Origin: Nevskiales bacterium
GTDB lineage: Bacteria > Pseudomonadota > Gammaproteobacteria > Steroidobacterales > GCA-2729495
Length of the DNA: 62,215 nt
Direction of reading: 5' to 3'
NCBI GenBank assembly: GCA_011526045.1
Contig: WYBE01000012.1
Location: 1 to 62,215 of the forward strand
Shown: in pieces, positions 8,350 through 18,509 of the stretch
Numbering within the stretch: position 1 is the first letter of the stretch
Layout of the letters: every line of letters begins with the position of its first letter
Notes under the pieces: generated by a model
Databases searched by the model: none
The model's input: only the letters and a program-made list of their open reading frames with translations
Told to the model about the DNA's origin: nothing
Position numbers and translations under genes: made by a program

Positions 8350-8547
8350 TCAGCGGGTTCGTCGATAGACGCGCCGGCGCCACCACAGGAGCCCTCCGCC
8401 GACCACGAAGGCGAGCCCCAGGAACGCGCACGACGCGCGCCAGAGGCCGGCATCGAGCGAGCGCGAGCCGCCCACGAGCAGCAGGCCCACCAACACGTAG
8501 AAATACGGCAGGAACTCGTACAGCGGTTTCGACAGCCACAGGGCCAC
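8350..8547 (-). CDS. Small two-helix membrane protein of unknown function
   Basis: I do not recognise this product. From a GTG at 8547 it would be 65 residues with two hydrophobic segments (about 12-25 and 38-51) and a very basic end (WWRRRVYRRTR), suggesting an inner-membrane hairpin with its C-terminus in the cytoplasm. It begins 22 nt after the tldD stop on the same strand, so it may be the last gene of that series. An upstream in-frame ATG at 8592 would overlap tldD. The ribosome site is weak, so the start, and to a lesser degree the gene itself, are uncertain. Confidence 0.5.
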   Translation of the reverse strand: MALWLSKPLYEFLPYFYVLVGLLLVGGSRSLDAGLWRASCAFLGLAFVVGGGLLWWRRRVYRRTR

Positions 8548-8569
8548 GATGCGCCTGCCTGCGGGCGGG

Positions 8570-10024
8570 TCAGGATGCCCCGGCGGTACCACCGACGGTG
8601 AGCCGGTCCACGCGCAGCGTGGGTTGGCCCACCCCGACCGGCACCGACTGCCCGTCCTTGCCGCAGGTACCGACGCCGTCGTCGAGCCGAAGATCGTTGC
8701 CGACCATCGATACGCGCTGCAGCACCGATGGCCCGTCGCCGATCAGGGTGGCGTCGCGTATCGGCGCGCCGAGGCGCCCCTTGTCGATGAGATAAGCCTC
8801 GCTCGCGGAAAAGACGAACTTGCCCGAGGTGATGTCGACCTGGCCGCCACCGAAATTGCGGGCATACACGCCCTTTTCCACGGAAGCGATGATTTCCTCG
8901 GGCGCATGCGGCCCAGGCAGCATGTAGGTGTTGGTCATGCGCGGCAGCGGCAGGTGCGCGAAGGACTGACGCCGGCCATTGCCCGTCGGCGGAGACCCGG
9001 TGAGCCGGGCATTGAGCTTGTCCTGCATGTAACCGGCCAGTCGGCCGTTCTCAATCAAGACGGTGCGTCGCGTTGGCGTCCCCTCGTCATCGATGTTCAG
9101 CGAACCGCGCCGCAGCGCCAGGGTGCCGTCATCGACGATGGTGCACAGGTCAGAGGCCACCTTCTCGCCGATGCGGTTGCTGAAGGCCGAGGTGCCCTTG
9201 CGATTGAAATCACCCTCGAGCCCGTGGCCGATCGCTTCGTGCAGCAACACGCCCGGCCAGCCGGGACCGAGCACCACCACCATTTCGCCGGCCGGTGCCG
9301 GCACCGCCTCCAGTGCCACGAGCGCCTGGCGTACCGCTTCGCGCCCGAACTCGAATGCCCGGTCGCTCTCCAGGAAATACTGCAGGTCGACGCGCCCGCC
9401 GCCGCCGGCGTACCCCTGCTCCCGGCGCCCGCCCTGCTCCACGATCACCGAGACATTCATCCGCACCAGCGGGCGGACATCCGCGGCCAGCACGCCGTCG
9501 CTCGAGCAGACCAGCATGACCTCGTGCACGGCGGCCAGGCTCGCCATGACCTGGCGGACACGCGGATCGATGGCACGGGTCGCCTGGTCCACGCGTTGCA
9601 GGAGCGCAACCTTGTCGTCATCGCTGAGCGAAGCGATCGGATCGGCCATGCCATACAGCTCGTGGCCCGCCCGGGACACCCAGGCCTGCAGCGCACCGCG
9701 CTCGCCGGCGCGTGCAATGGCGCCGGCGGAACGCGCCGCCTGCATCAGCGCCGGCACGACGATCTCATCCGAGTACGCGAAGCCGGTTTTCTCGCCGCTC
9801 ACCGCGCGCACACCGACCCCCTGCTCGATGCTGTGGCTGCCGTCCTTGACGATGCCGTCCTCGAGCGACCAGCCTTCGTGGCGCGAAACCTGGAAATACA
9901 GGTCAGCGGCATCCACCCCGCCGTGCAGCAGTTCGCCAAGGGCGCGATCGAGATCGCGGTTCTCGATCCCGCCAGGCGCAAACAGGGACCGTCGGGCGAT
10001 TTCTATGGCTGTACCGGAACTCAT
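8570..10024 (-). CDS. tldD: Metalloprotease TldD
   Basis: TldD is the catalytic subunit of the TldD/TldE protease. The 484-residue product has the zinc-binding HEAIGH (residues 262-267, HExxxH) in the context [19 protein letters not shown], and the C-terminal GTCGKDGQ segment containing the family Cys. Length and motifs match the E. coli protein (481 residues). Its start overlaps the nit stop by 4 nt (ATGA at 10021-10024), indicating translational coupling. The nit-tldD order is also known from pseudomonads. Confidence 0.96.
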   Translation of the reverse strand: MSSGTAIEIARRSLFAPGGIENRDLDRALGELLHGGVDAADLYFQVSRHEGWSLEDGIVKDGSHSIEQGVGVRAVSGEKTGFAYSDEIVVPALMQAARSAGAIARAGERGALQAWVSRAGHELYGMADPIASLSDDDKVALLQRVDQATRAIDPRVRQVMASLAAVHEVMLVCSSDGVLAADVRPLVRMNVSVIVEQGGRREQGYAGGGGRVDLQYFLESDRAFEFGREAVRQALVALEAVPAPAGEMVVVLGPGWPGVLLHEAIGHGLEGDFNRKGTSAFSNRIGEKVASDLCTIVDDGTLALRRGSLNIDDEGTPTRRTVLIENGRLAGYMQDKLNARLTGSPPTGNGRRQSFAHLPLPRMTNTYMLPGPHAPEEIIASVEKGVYARNFGGGQVDITSGKFVFSASEAYLIDKGRLGAPIRDATLIGDGPSVLQRVSMVGNDLRLDDGVGTCGKDGQSVPVGVGQPTLRVDRLTVGGTAGAS

Positions 10025-10890
10025 GCGACTGTCATCCCGTTCGAAACCGGCAGCCCCGGACCCGGCAATCGCCGGTGATTGAGCGCCGGGAACTGCACGC
10101 GTAACCGCTGCAGGTAGTCTTCGTCCATCGTCGCGCTGACCACGCCCGGGCCCTCGGCTGCTTCGGCCAGCACCTCACCCCAGGGCCCGATGATCATCGA
10201 GTGTCCGTAAGTCAGCCGCCCGCCGGGGTGCTCGCCGGTCTGGGCGGCCGCCACGACGTAGCAGAGATTCTCGATGGCACGCGCCTTCAGCAAGGTGTGC
10301 CAGTGCGCCTGCCCGGTGCGCTGCGTGAACGCCGCGGGTACGGCGATGATGTTGACCGACCGGTCGAGCATCGCGCGAAACAGCTCCGGGAAGCGCAGGT
10401 CGTAACAGACGGCAATCCCGAGATTGCCGAATGGCGTCGCAATGACCAGCGGCGTCGAGCCGGCCATGGTTCGCCGCGACTCGCGATACGCCTCGGAGCT
10501 GCCCGGCACCCGCACATCGAACAGGTGGATCTTGTCGTAACGGCCGACGCGCCGGCCCTGGTCGTCCCAGACGCAGCAGGCCGCGAACGGGCGCTCACGT
10601 TCGGCGCTCGCCAGCGGTATCGTTCCGCCGACGATCCACACTCCGCACTCGCGTGCCGCCGCAGCCAGGCTGTCCTGTATCGGGCCGCTACCATCGACCT
10701 CGGCCATCGCGGAGCGCGCACCCTCGTCGGCCGCCATGAAGGCGAAATTCTCCGGCAGCACGGCGAGTTTCGCGCCCTGGCGCGCGGCCAGTTCGATGAA
10801 GCGGCGTGCCTCGTGCAGGTTGGCAGCCGTCTCCGCCACCGATGTCATCTGGATGGTGGCGAGTCCGATCTTGGTCGTGGTCATGGTCAT
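10021..10890 (-). CDS. Nit-family amidase (probable deaminated glutathione amidase)
   Basis: This is a carbon-nitrogen hydrolase of 289 residues with the full catalytic triad: E47 (LPENF), K120 (RYDKIHLFD) and C162 ([10 protein letters not shown]). The Nit1-like segments and the position between yhdP and tldD suggest the repair enzyme that hydrolyses deaminated glutathione, as shown for Nit1 and E. coli YbeM. Substrate assignment is by family only; another omega-amidase activity is possible. The start is adjacent to the yhdP stop, and tldD overlaps its 3' end by 4 nt. Confidence 0.88.
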   Translation of the reverse strand: MTMTTTKIGLATIQMTSVAETAANLHEARRFIELAARQGAKLAVLPENFAFMAADEGARSAMAEVDGSGPIQDSLAAAARECGVWIVGGTIPLASAERERPFAACCVWDDQGRRVGRYDKIHLFDVRVPGSSEAYRESRRTMAGSTPLVIATPFGNLGIAVCYDLRFPELFRAMLDRSVNIIAVPAAFTQRTGQAHWHTLLKARAIENLCYVVAAAQTGEHPGGRLTYGHSMIIGPWGEVLAEAAEGPGVVSATMDEDYLQRLRVQFPALNHRRLPGPGLPVSNGMTVA

Positions 10891-13800
10891 TCAATGCGGG
10901 CCTGCGGGCGCCGCTTTTTCCGGTCCGGGTTCTGGCTCGGCCGTCGCAGCAGCGTCGAGAGCTTGCAGCGTCTCGGCCAATTCGCGTTCGCAGTCCTTGA
11001 ATGCCGAGGCATCCACGTCGCCGCGCTGGATTCGCACCACCACCGGGTCGTCCCAGCCGCCTGATACGCGGTAATAGGACTCGCCCAGCGTGCTCAGGGG
11101 TTTGCGGAAGATCTGCGAAATCAATGCCATCGTAACACCACCCACCGGACCGCCCAACACTGCGCCCCCGACGGTGAGCATGCTCGACATCTGCGGCCGG
11201 ACTACCGCCAGCTGATCGTAGGTCCGCTCGCCGAGTCCGGCGCTGCCGATGATGGCGATATCCGCGGCCGGCCCGGTCAACCCGAGATTGCAGGTATAGG
11301 CGACGCCGGTTTCGACGCGGAACGTGCCCTTGATCGAGTCGAACGCCAGGCCCTCGTCGAAGACGTCGCGGAAATCGAGGCTCAGGCGTCGCGGCAATGC
11401 GGTGACGCTCAGCAGGCCGAGCAATCGTCCGCCGCCCGGCTCCACGTCCGCGACCTGACCGTTCTTCAACTGAATCTCGATCTGGCCCGATGCGGCCGCC
11501 CTGAAGTCTGCCGCCGGGCTGCCGGGCCAGGTGAGGCCCGCTGCGACCCGCATATCCTCCCCGCTCACCACCGGCTCGAAGCCGAGATCCCGGAGCGTGT
11601 CGGCCACATCGTTGCTTTGCAGTGTCAGGCGCACCTGCGTGTACTGCCGGCCGGGACCGGCGCCGTCGACCCGCCACGCACCGTCACCCTCCAACTTGAA
11701 ACTCGCGGCATGCGTGGCAATTCGCCGGGCGAGCAGCCCGTCGGGGGCCTTCGCCACGCTCATCTCGACCGTGCCCAGGCGCCAGTCGCCAAGCGTCACG
11801 TCCGCGCCCTTGAATTCGAATGCCGGCGCGTTACGCGGATCAGTGATCTCGTTGTCGTGGCCGGTTTCCGGCTCCAGCAGCCACAGCCGCTTCATGTCGG
11901 CACGAAGCGGCCGGTTCTGCAGATCGAACGGCACGCTCAGCGCGCCCTCGGCGCCCGGCCCGCGCGCGCTCACCAGCCAGTCCTCGGCCCCGCGACGCGC
12001 GCTGATCTCCATGTCACGGAACACCTGCCCGATCGCGGCGAACCGGTCGACCTGCAGATTCAGGTCCCGGTAGGTTTCCTGCAGCCCCGGCCCATCGCCC
12101 CCACCGACAACCAGCCAATCAGACAGCCGCAGGTCGCCGACGCGGCCGACCACTTCGACGCCGCCTTGCTGCGGCACATGCGCCTCACCCGGTCCCGCTC
12201 GCAGCATGCCGCGCTCGATTCGCCACGCATCCTGGTCAGGGACCAGTCGCAACGCCCACGAGAAGGGCGGTTGCAGGTGCCCGGACACGTCGATGCGGCC
12301 ATCGTCCGGGAAGGCCAGGTTCAGCGTCGCAGGCCAGAGCGCCTCGGCGCTCTTGCGCAGTGGCGGCGGCAGGGCGCTGGTCACTCCGACCAGGTCGGAG
12401 GCCAGTTCCACCCGCAGCGCCCGACCTCCTTCCTGCCGTAGCGCCGGCACATGCACCCTGGCTTGCCAGGCGAGTTGACCCTCGAAGTACTCCCGCAGCG
12501 GCAGGCTGAAGGTCGACGTCACGCGCGCGATGGGCGTGGCGCCAGTCAGCTCCGCAACGTGGCTGACCCCCGGCTCGTTCAGTTCCGGTGCCAGGCGGAT
12601 ACCGACGCGCTCGCCCAGCATCACGGCTTCGAGGCCATCGCCCGACAGGTGGGTGTTCTGCAGGCGTACCCGACCGCGAAGCTCTCTCAGGTCGAGGGGC
12701 AGGCGTTGCAGCCCGAGGCGACATCCACGGGCATCGAACAGCATGTCGAGGCGGTAGTCTTCGATGCGTTTGATTGGCAATGCGAGGCGCAGCGAGGCAT
12801 CCACCGGGCCTCCCGCGGTGACGCGCCCGAGTGTCGGCTCGAGTTTGCGGGCCAGGGGCGTGGCCCGCAGAAACCCGAATACCTGGTCGAGGCCGACCCG
12901 CTGGCTGCCGGACAACGCGAGGACGCCCTCCCGCAGGTCGCGGATGCGCACCGCGTAATCGCGCACCGAGAAGGCACCAATTCGTGCCTGGTTGCGGGTG
13001 GAGTACATGCTGACCCCGTCGAACACCACCTCGGCATCGAGGCCCTCGACACGTGGCCAGTCCTTGGCGTAATCGAGTGTTCCATCTTTCAGGTCGAGCG
13101 CAACGCGGAACACGCCCTCGCCGTGGTCGAAGGGAAATTCGCGCAGCGGGCCGCGCAACTCCGCGGTGGCGTGCGGCACCGTGCCGGCAACCACTGCGCG
13201 CTCCAGCCAACCCACCACCTCGGGCGGAAACCGGCGCAGTGGCAGATAACGCAGCACCTGGCGCGCCTCGCTGGCGCTGGCGGTCGCCTTGAGATCGATC
13301 AATGGCGAGGTCGCGTCGGCCGGGAAATGGAGTTCGAGCCGCGAGTTGATCTCGATGCCGGCCGCCTGGGCGACGATGTCGTCGCTCAACAGCCGCAAGC
13401 CGGCAGGCCCGGAGCGCCAGACCAGCAGTCCGCGCAACGCCTGCGCCTGCAGCGGCCCGTGGAACCATTGCTCGAGTTCCACGCTCGATTCGCCGGTGGC
13501 GAGTTCGAGCCGGCCCCCATCGCCATCCGCCGTTGCCGTGCCACTGAGGCCATCCACCGCGATGTCGCCGGCGGCAGAAATGACGCCCAGCCGTTCGAAT
13601 GCGAGCTGCAGCCGGTACGCCGCGGGTTCTGTCGCGCTCGCCGAATACCAGGCATCCAGGTCCCGCACGTCGCCGCGCAGGACCTGCGGCAGCTTGGGTT
13701 CGAACTCGCTGCCGGCAAGAGCGACGCGAACCAGCGGGAACAGGTCCTCCAGCCGCAGGAATGCCGCGCGGCCGCTCCACTGTTCAGCGTTCGGCCCGGC

Positions 13801-14805
13801 GGCAGCGACGTGACGCAGCTCCGCGTTTGCTTCCGGGGAGTCGCGCCCTTCGCGGCGGATGCGCAGCCCGCTCAGGCCGGCCTGCCAGCCGCCCTCGGTG
13901 CGCGTCCAGCGGGCACGCCCGGCGAGCCGCTCATACATCGCCAGCACGCCGGGCGCATCGAGCGCCGTATTCTGCAGATCGACCTCTAAGCTGACATCGG
14001 CAGCACGCCCGTTTCTGAAACCGGCGCCCAGGACGAGGTCACCGCCAGCCGAGCGCAGGGGCCCGGCACTGCCGAAGCCGAAGACGGCTGCGTTGACCAG
14101 GTTGAGGCCGCTGCCAGCGACGCGGATATCCCAGTCCGGCGGCACGGCCAGCGGGGTGGGCAACGGCAGAGGCAAGGTCACGTCGATGGCCAGCTGCCGG
14201 CCGAACGCCGCGGGGAGCCCGATCCGGGCCTGGCCCTCGAGTTGCTCGGGTTCCAGCCGGGCGGTCAGGCGCTCCACCGTAGCTGAAACGCTCCCGGGCT
14301 CGCGCGCCGGATCGATGAAGGTAATCGCGATGTCGGCGAGGTCCAGCCGCAGGCGCGGCCCGCGCGCCCGGGTTGGCGCCGGTATCAGCTCCTCGAGCCG
14401 CCGGCCCTGTATCCGGATCTCGCCGCTCGCGAGGCGTTCGACCTCAAGTTGGGCGCCGCGCACTGCCAGGTGCGAGAGCGACAGGCGGCGGTCGGACAGC
14501 AGGTGCAGCAGGCTGACCCCGGCGGACACCTCCCGCGCGGAGAATATGGGCGCGCTTTCACCTGGACGGGTGAAGGTGACCGAGAAAAAGGACAGCTGCG
14601 GCCCGGCGAGCGGCCAGCCGGCGCTGATGCGCTCGAAGCGGATGTCGTAGCCGGTGGCCGTGCTGGCCCAGGCGCGGATGTCTTCCTGGTACTGCGTCGC
14701 CAGCGGCAACAGCAGCCGCAGGATGCCGACGAGCATCGCGAGCGCGATGACTCCGGCCGCCGCGAAATACAGCAGCCACCGCCAGGCAGGTCGTCCGGTA
14801 GTCAT
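10891..14805 (-). CDS. yhdP: YhdP-family AsmA-like inter-membrane protein
   Basis: The 1304-residue product has one N-terminal transmembrane segment (about residues 13-35) followed by a very long periplasmic region of repeating beta-rich sequence ending in an AsmA-like C-terminal domain. YhdP in E. coli (1266 residues) works with TamB and YdbH to move phospholipids from the inner to the outer membrane through a hydrophobic groove. The gene lies directly after rng (6 nt) and before nit, the conserved gammaproteobacterial order. The C-terminal Ala/Pro/Glu-rich tail is probably not structured. Confidence 0.92.
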   Translation of the reverse strand: MTTGRPAWRWLLYFAAAGVIALAMLVGILRLLLPLATQYQEDIRAWASTATGYDIRFERISAGWPLAGPQLSFFSVTFTRPGESAPIFSAREVSAGVSLLHLLSDRRLSLSHLAVRGAQLEVERLASGEIRIQGRRLEELIPAPTRARGPRLRLDLADIAITFIDPAREPGSVSATVERLTARLEPEQLEGQARIGLPAAFGRQLAIDVTLPLPLPTPLAVPPDWDIRVAGSGLNLVNAAVFGFGSAGPLRSAGGDLVLGAGFRNGRAADVSLEVDLQNTALDAPGVLAMYERLAGRARWTRTEGGWQAGLSGLRIRREGRDSPEANAELRHVAAAGPNAEQWSGRAAFLRLEDLFPLVRVALAGSEFEPKLPQVLRGDVRDLDAWYSASATEPAAYRLQLAFERLGVISAAGDIAVDGLSGTATADGDGGRLELATGESSVELEQWFHGPLQAQALRGLLVWRSGPAGLRLLSDDIVAQAAGIEINSRLELHFPADATSPLIDLKATASASEARQVLRYLPLRRFPPEVVGWLERAVVAGTVPHATAELRGPLREFPFDHGEGVFRVALDLKDGTLDYAKDWPRVEGLDAEVVFDGVSMYSTRNQARIGAFSVRDYAVRIRDLREGVLALSGSQRVGLDQVFGFLRATPLARKLEPTLGRVTAGGPVDASLRLALPIKRIEDYRLDMLFDARGCRLGLQRLPLDLRELRGRVRLQNTHLSGDGLEAVMLGERVGIRLAPELNEPGVSHVAELTGATPIARVTSTFSLPLREYFEGQLAWQARVHVPALRQEGGRALRVELASDLVGVTSALPPPLRKSAEALWPATLNLAFPDDGRIDVSGHLQPPFSWALRLVPDQDAWRIERGMLRAGPGEAHVPQQGGVEVVGRVGDLRLSDWLVVGGGDGPGLQETYRDLNLQVDRFAAIGQVFRDMEISARRGAEDWLVSARGPGAEGALSVPFDLQNRPLRADMKRLWLLEPETGHDNEITDPRNAPAFEFKGADVTLGDWRLGTVEMSVAKAPDGLLARRIATHAASFKLEGDGAWRVDGAGPGRQYTQVRLTLQSNDVADTLRDLGFEPVVSGEDMRVAAGLTWPGSPAADFRAAASGQIEIQLKNGQVADVEPGGGRLLGLLSVTALPRRLSLDFRDVFDEGLAFDSIKGTFRVETGVAYTCNLGLTGPAADIAIIGSAGLGERTYDQLAVVRPQMSSMLTVGGAVLGGPVGGVTMALISQIFRKPLSTLGESYYRVSGGWDDPVVVRIQRGDVDASAFKDCERELAETLQALDAAATAEPEPGPEKAAPAGPH

Positions 14806-14811
14806 GCGGGC

Positions 14812-16278
14812 TCAGATCAGGACGACATCGAACTGGTCGGGTGTGTACTGCGCCTCCGCCTGCAGCCGGATCGGCTTGCCGGTCAGGTCGGAGAGCTCCG
14901 CAAGGCTGGCGGATTCCTCGTCGAGCAGCATCTCGATCACGTCCTGGTGTGCGAGGACCACCAGCTCACGCACGCTGAACTGGCGGTGCTGGCGCAGGAT
15001 CTCCCGGAAGATCTCATAACAGACTGTCTCCGCGGTCTTCACGGAGCCGCGGCCCTGGCAGGTTGGACAGGGCCGGCACATGATGTGTTCCAGGCTCTCA
15101 CGGGTGCGCTTGCGGGTCATCTCGACCAGCGCCAGCGGGGAGACCTGTGTGATCTGCGTGTGCGCGTGATCGGCCCGCAACGCATCCTGGAACGCCTGCA
15201 ACACCTGCTGGCGGTGCGGCTCTTCCTGCATGTCGATGAAGTCGATGATGATGATCCCGCCGAGGTTTCGCAGGCGCAGCTGGCGGGCAATCGCCACCGC
15301 CGCCTCGAGATTGGTGCGGAATATGGTCTCCTCGAGATTGCGGTGGCCGACGTAGCCGCCGGTATTCACGTCCACCGTGATCATCGCCTCGGTTTGCTCG
15401 ATCACGGCATAACCGCCGGACTTGAGCAGCACCCGACTGCCGAGCGCCTTCTGGATTTCGTCTTCGACGCCGTGCAGATCGAGGATGGGTCGCGCGTCCG
15501 TGTACAGCTCGATGACCGCAGCAAGTCCTGGCACGAAAGCCCCGGCAAATTCTCGCAGCTGCTGATAGGCTTCCTCGGAATCCACCCGGACCCGTTCGAT
15601 GCCGGCATGCACGATGTCGCGCACGACGCGCACCGCCAGCGGCAGGTCCTCGTGAACCAGCTGGCCCGCAGCGGTCGTACGAGCGTTCGCGCCGATCAGG
15701 TTCCACAGCTTGAGCAGGAACATCATGTCGGCCCGCAGCGCCTCATCGCCTGCGCCCTCCGCTGCCGTGCGGACGATGAATCCGCACTCCGGGGCGGGAT
15801 CGAGGAGCGCGGCGAGCACCGACTTCAGCCGCTCCCGCTCCCCTTCATCCTCGATACGGGAGGAGATGCCGATCCCGTGGCCCATCGGCAGCAGGACCAG
15901 GTAGCGTGACGGCACCGTGATGAAGGTCGTGAGGCGCGCTCCCTTGGTGCCGATCGGGTCCTTGAGAACCTGCACGAGAACTTCGTCGCCCTCGCGCAGC
16001 AGATCGCGAATGGCGGCAGCACGCCCCCGCATCTCGGCTGGCACTCCCGGGGGCAACGCGATGTCGGAGGTGTGCAGAAAGGCGGTACGCTCCAGGCCCA
16101 CATCCACAAACGCCGCCTGCATGCCCGGCAGGACGCGAGAAACCCGGCCTTTGTAGATGTTGCCAAGCAGGCCGCGCCGGGAGCTTCGCTCGATGAAGAC
16201 CTCCTGCAGCACGCCGTTTTCGACCACGGCCGCCCGCACTTCACGCGCGGTCACGTTGATGAGGATCTCCGCCTTCAT
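14812..16278 (-). CDS. rng: Ribonuclease G
   Basis: RNase G is a single-strand endoribonuclease that matures the 5' end of 16S rRNA. The 488-residue product (E. coli 489) has the N-terminal S1 domain (NIYKGRVSRVLPGMQAAFVD in part), the DNase-like catalytic aspartates in ITVDVNTG and IIIDFIDM, and the Zn-link CPTCQG motif near residue 410. There is no long C-terminal scaffold, which separates it from RNase E. ATG 16278 overlaps the maf stop (ATGA). An upstream in-frame start 8 codons earlier lies inside maf and is less likely. Confidence 0.95.
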   Translation of the reverse strand: MKAEILINVTAREVRAAVVENGVLQEVFIERSSRRGLLGNIYKGRVSRVLPGMQAAFVDVGLERTAFLHTSDIALPPGVPAEMRGRAAAIRDLLREGDEVLVQVLKDPIGTKGARLTTFITVPSRYLVLLPMGHGIGISSRIEDEGERERLKSVLAALLDPAPECGFIVRTAAEGAGDEALRADMMFLLKLWNLIGANARTTAAGQLVHEDLPLAVRVVRDIVHAGIERVRVDSEEAYQQLREFAGAFVPGLAAVIELYTDARPILDLHGVEDEIQKALGSRVLLKSGGYAVIEQTEAMITVDVNTGGYVGHRNLEETIFRTNLEAAVAIARQLRLRNLGGIIIIDFIDMQEEPHRQQVLQAFQDALRADHAHTQITQVSPLALVEMTRKRTRESLEHIMCRPCPTCQGRGSVKTAETVCYEIFREILRQHRQFSVRELVVLAHQDVIEMLLDEESASLAELSDLTGKPIRLQAEAQYTPDQFDVVLI

Positions 16279-16898
16279 GCCGAACTCCGCGGCGATGACC
16301 ACAGGCGCAAGCCGTGGCGCACCAGCAGTTCAGCCGTCTCGAACAGGGGCAATCCCATCACGCCCGAATAGCTGCCGCGGATCCCGCGGACGAACATCGC
16401 GCCGAGGCCCTGGATCGCGTACCCGCCCGCCTTGTCGGCCGGTTCCCCGCTGCGCCAGTAGGCGGAGATCTCCTCGGCGGCGAGCTTGCGGAAGACGACT
16501 TCGGTGCGGCTGACCGCCTGTGTCTCGCTGTCGCCCGAGATGATGGCGACCGCGCTGAACACCTCGTGTGTTCGTCCGGACAACAGGCGCAGCATGCGCA
16601 TGCCGTCCGCTTCGTCCGCCGGTTTGCCCAGCAGTTCGCCAGCGACGGTTACCACGGTATCGGCCGCCAGCACCGGCGCCGGCCGGTCGGCCGGCACGCG
16701 GCTGGCAGCCTCGCGCGCCTTGTCGAGCGCCAGCCGGCGCGCCACATCGGCGGCGGCTTCGCCGGCACGGCTCGACTCATCGATGCGGGCGGGGAGCAAC
16801 TGCCATTGCACGCCGATCTGGCGCAGCAGTTCCCGGCGTCGCGGCGATGCGGACGCCAGGTACACAAACGAGGGCGGCGAAGGACTGCTCGTGGTCAT
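16275..16898 (-). CDS. maf: Maf-family nucleoside triphosphate pyrophosphatase (YhdE type)
   Basis: The 207-residue protein shows LASASPRRRELL near the N-terminus, LAADTVVTV, GKPADEADGMRMLRLLSGRTHEV in part, and GGYAIQG, the motifs of Maf house-cleaning enzymes. Neighbourhood with rng points to the YhdE branch, which hydrolyses dTTP and UTP and modified versions. The start ATG 16898 overlaps the rlmH stop by 4 nt; the frame extends 36 codons upstream inside rlmH, which I reject. Its stop overlaps the rng start in the same way. Confidence 0.93.
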   Translation of the reverse strand: MTTSSPSPPSFVYLASASPRRRELLRQIGVQWQLLPARIDESSRAGEAAADVARRLALDKAREAASRVPADRPAPVLAADTVVTVAGELLGKPADEADGMRMLRLLSGRTHEVFSAVAIISGDSETQAVSRTEVVFRKLAAEEISAYWRSGEPADKAGGYAIQGLGAMFVRGIRGSYSGVMGLPLFETAELLVRHGLRLWSSPRSSA

Positions 16899-17365
16899 GC
16901 GCGATGGTAGGGATGGCCGCGCAGTATGGTCCAGGCGCGGTAGATCTGCTCGGCCACGAGCACCCGCACCAGACCGTGCGGGAAAGTCAGTCGGGACAGC
17001 GACCACAGCCGGTCAGCCCTGGCGCGGCATGCCTCCGACAGACCGTCCGGGCCACCGATCAGTATCACGACCTCCCGATGGCGCCCGAGCCACGTGTCCA
17101 GTTCGCCAGCAAGCTCGACCGAACTCCACTGGCGGCCGCGTTCGTCGAGCGCCAGCGCCAGGCCATCCGGCCGGAGCTGGCGCAGCAGGCGCTCGCCCTC
17201 GGCCGTCACGGCTGCGCTGGTGTCGGCTGCGGCGGTCCGTCTGGCGGCGGGGATTTCCGTCAGCGCCAGCTTCAGGTGCCCGGGCAGCCGGCGCCGGTAA
17301 GCGTCGAATGCCTGGTAGACCCAGGGCTCCAGCCGCGTACCAATCGCGGCGACGTTGATCTGCAT
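16895..17365 (-). CDS. rlmH: 23S rRNA pseudouridine-1915 N3-methyltransferase
   Basis: RlmH methylates pseudouridine 1915 in helix 69 of 23S rRNA on assembled ribosomes, using SAM through a SPOUT knot. The 156-residue product has the normal length, the LIGGPDGLSE glycine loop and the C-terminal knot sequence LTFPHGLVRVLVAEQIYRAW. It comes about 100 nt after rsfS and overlaps maf, the same order found in many gammaproteobacteria. Both neighbours rsfS and rlmH act on the large ribosomal subunit. Confidence 0.96.
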   Translation of the reverse strand: MQINVAAIGTRLEPWVYQAFDAYRRRLPGHLKLALTEIPAARRTAAADTSAAVTAEGERLLRQLRPDGLALALDERGRQWSSVELAGELDTWLGRHREVVILIGGPDGLSEACRARADRLWSLSRLTFPHGLVRVLVAEQIYRAWTILRGHPYHRA

Positions 17366-17467
17366 GGGAAAAGCCCGGGACAGCCGCTCAGGCTGCCAGC
17401 ATACCGGGGCACACGCGTCGCGGCACCACCGGCCGACGGACCGCGGCGCGCGCCGACCCGCCCGGCC

Positions 17468-17818
17468 TCACGCGCCGGCGGATTCGACCGTCGGCGCCTG
17501 CATGTCCCAGAGGTTTTCCAGCTTGTAGAAATCGCGGACCCTGCCGAGCATGACGTGCACGATCACATCATCGAAGTCCACGAGCACCCACTCCCCGGAA
17601 TCCTCGCCCTCGACGCCAAGGGGTTTGCGGCCCGCCTCGGTCAGGCGCTCGACGAGCCTGCCCGCGATCGAGCGCAGGTGCCGGTCCGAGGTGCCCGTCG
17701 CGACGATCATGTAGTCGGTGACGGTCGTGAGCTTGCGGACATCGATGACCCGTACGTCGCGGGCCTTCATATCCTCGAGCGCAGCTTCCGCCTGGGTCGC
17801 CAGTTTCTTGCTATGCAC
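17468..17818 (-). CDS. rsfS: Ribosomal silencing factor RsfS
   Basis: RsfS binds L14 and blocks joining of the subunits when nutrients are low. The 116-residue product carries ALEDMKARDVRVIDVRKL, DYMIVATGTSDRHLRSIA and GEWVLVDFDDVIVHVM, all typical of the family. I use the GTG at 17818, 8 nt inside the end of nadD, because AGGAG stands about 10 nt upstream. The longer frame adds 17 residues that are translated from within nadD. Its known binding partner L14 (rplN) is also in this window. Confidence 0.94.
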   Translation of the reverse strand: MHSKKLATQAEAALEDMKARDVRVIDVRKLTTVTDYMIVATGTSDRHLRSIAGRLVERLTEAGRKPLGVEGEDSGEWVLVDFDDVIVHVMLGRVRDFYKLENLWDMQAPTVESAGA

Positions 17819-18509
17819 GCAGTCGGTTCTCCTTCGGTCCCGGGGGCTGGCGGTAACAGCCCGTAGCAAGGATGAGATCGCGCACCGGGTCCGGCACCAG
17901 GAAGCGGGGGTCGCCGCCCTGCACGACCAGCGCCCGGATCTGCGAGGATGCGATGTCCAGTGCAGTCACCGCCTGCACGCGAATCAGCCCGTCCGTCGCA
18001 TGGTGCAACGCGGCCGGGTCGTCAGCCCGTCTTTCAGCCAGCAAATCGCCGAGCTCACCGGCGGCGCGAAGGTCCCATCCCGGGCGCTGCACCACGACGA
18101 TGTGAGCGAGTCCGAGGATGTCGCGCCAGCGGTGCCACGATGGCAAGCCGAGAAAAGCGTCGGCGCCCAGCACCAGACAGAGGGGCCGCGCGCGATCCTC
18201 GTCGCGACACTGCGCGAGCGAATCCACCATGTAGGATGGCCCCGGCCGGCGCAGTTCGCGCTCGTCGATGATCAGGCGCGGCTCGGAGGCGACCGCGGCG
18301 CGCAGCATGCGCAAGCGCAACTCGGTCGAGGCAACCGGAGGGTCCCGGTGCGGCGGCAAACCGCAGGGCATCAGGTGCACAGCCGCGAGCCGGCACCCGG
18401 CCAGCACTTCCAGCGCGGTGCGCAGGTGCCCGAAGTGCACCGGATCGAACGTGCCACCAAGGATCCCGATCGCGCGCGTGCCGGACGAAACGGCGACGGT
18501 TGGGTTCAT
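17811..18509 (-). CDS. nadD: Nicotinate-nucleotide adenylyltransferase
   Basis: NadD adenylates nicotinate mononucleotide to form deamido-NAD. The 232-residue product has the nucleotidyltransferase GGTFDPVHFGHLR motif (from residue 18), PPHRDPP, and the C-terminal SSQIR that corresponds to the ISSTxIR signature. Length fits the family (about 215). The start overlaps the holA stop by 4 nt and its 3' end overlaps rsfS by 8 nt, so holA-nadD-rsfS is a coupled unit, as in E. coli where holA and nadD also adjoin. Confidence 0.95.
   Translation of the reverse strand: MNPTVAVSSGTRAIGILGGTFDPVHFGHLRTALEVLAGCRLAAVHLMPCGLPPHRDPPVASTELRLRMLRAAVASEPRLIIDERELRRPGPSYMVDSLAQCRDEDRARPLCLVLGADAFLGLPSWHRWRDILGLAHIVVVQRPGWDLRAAGELGDLLAERRADDPAALHHATDGLIRVQAVTALDIASSQIRALVVQGGDPRFLVPDPVRDLILATGCYRQPPGPKENRLRA

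Noticed and set aside
14449..15909. Large rightward open frame opposite yhdP and rng
   Set aside because: It is a shadow frame of GC-rich coding DNA; the leftward frames carry all the domain signatures. The same applies to 8549-10078, 12236-13780, 12451-13989 and 44656-46113.
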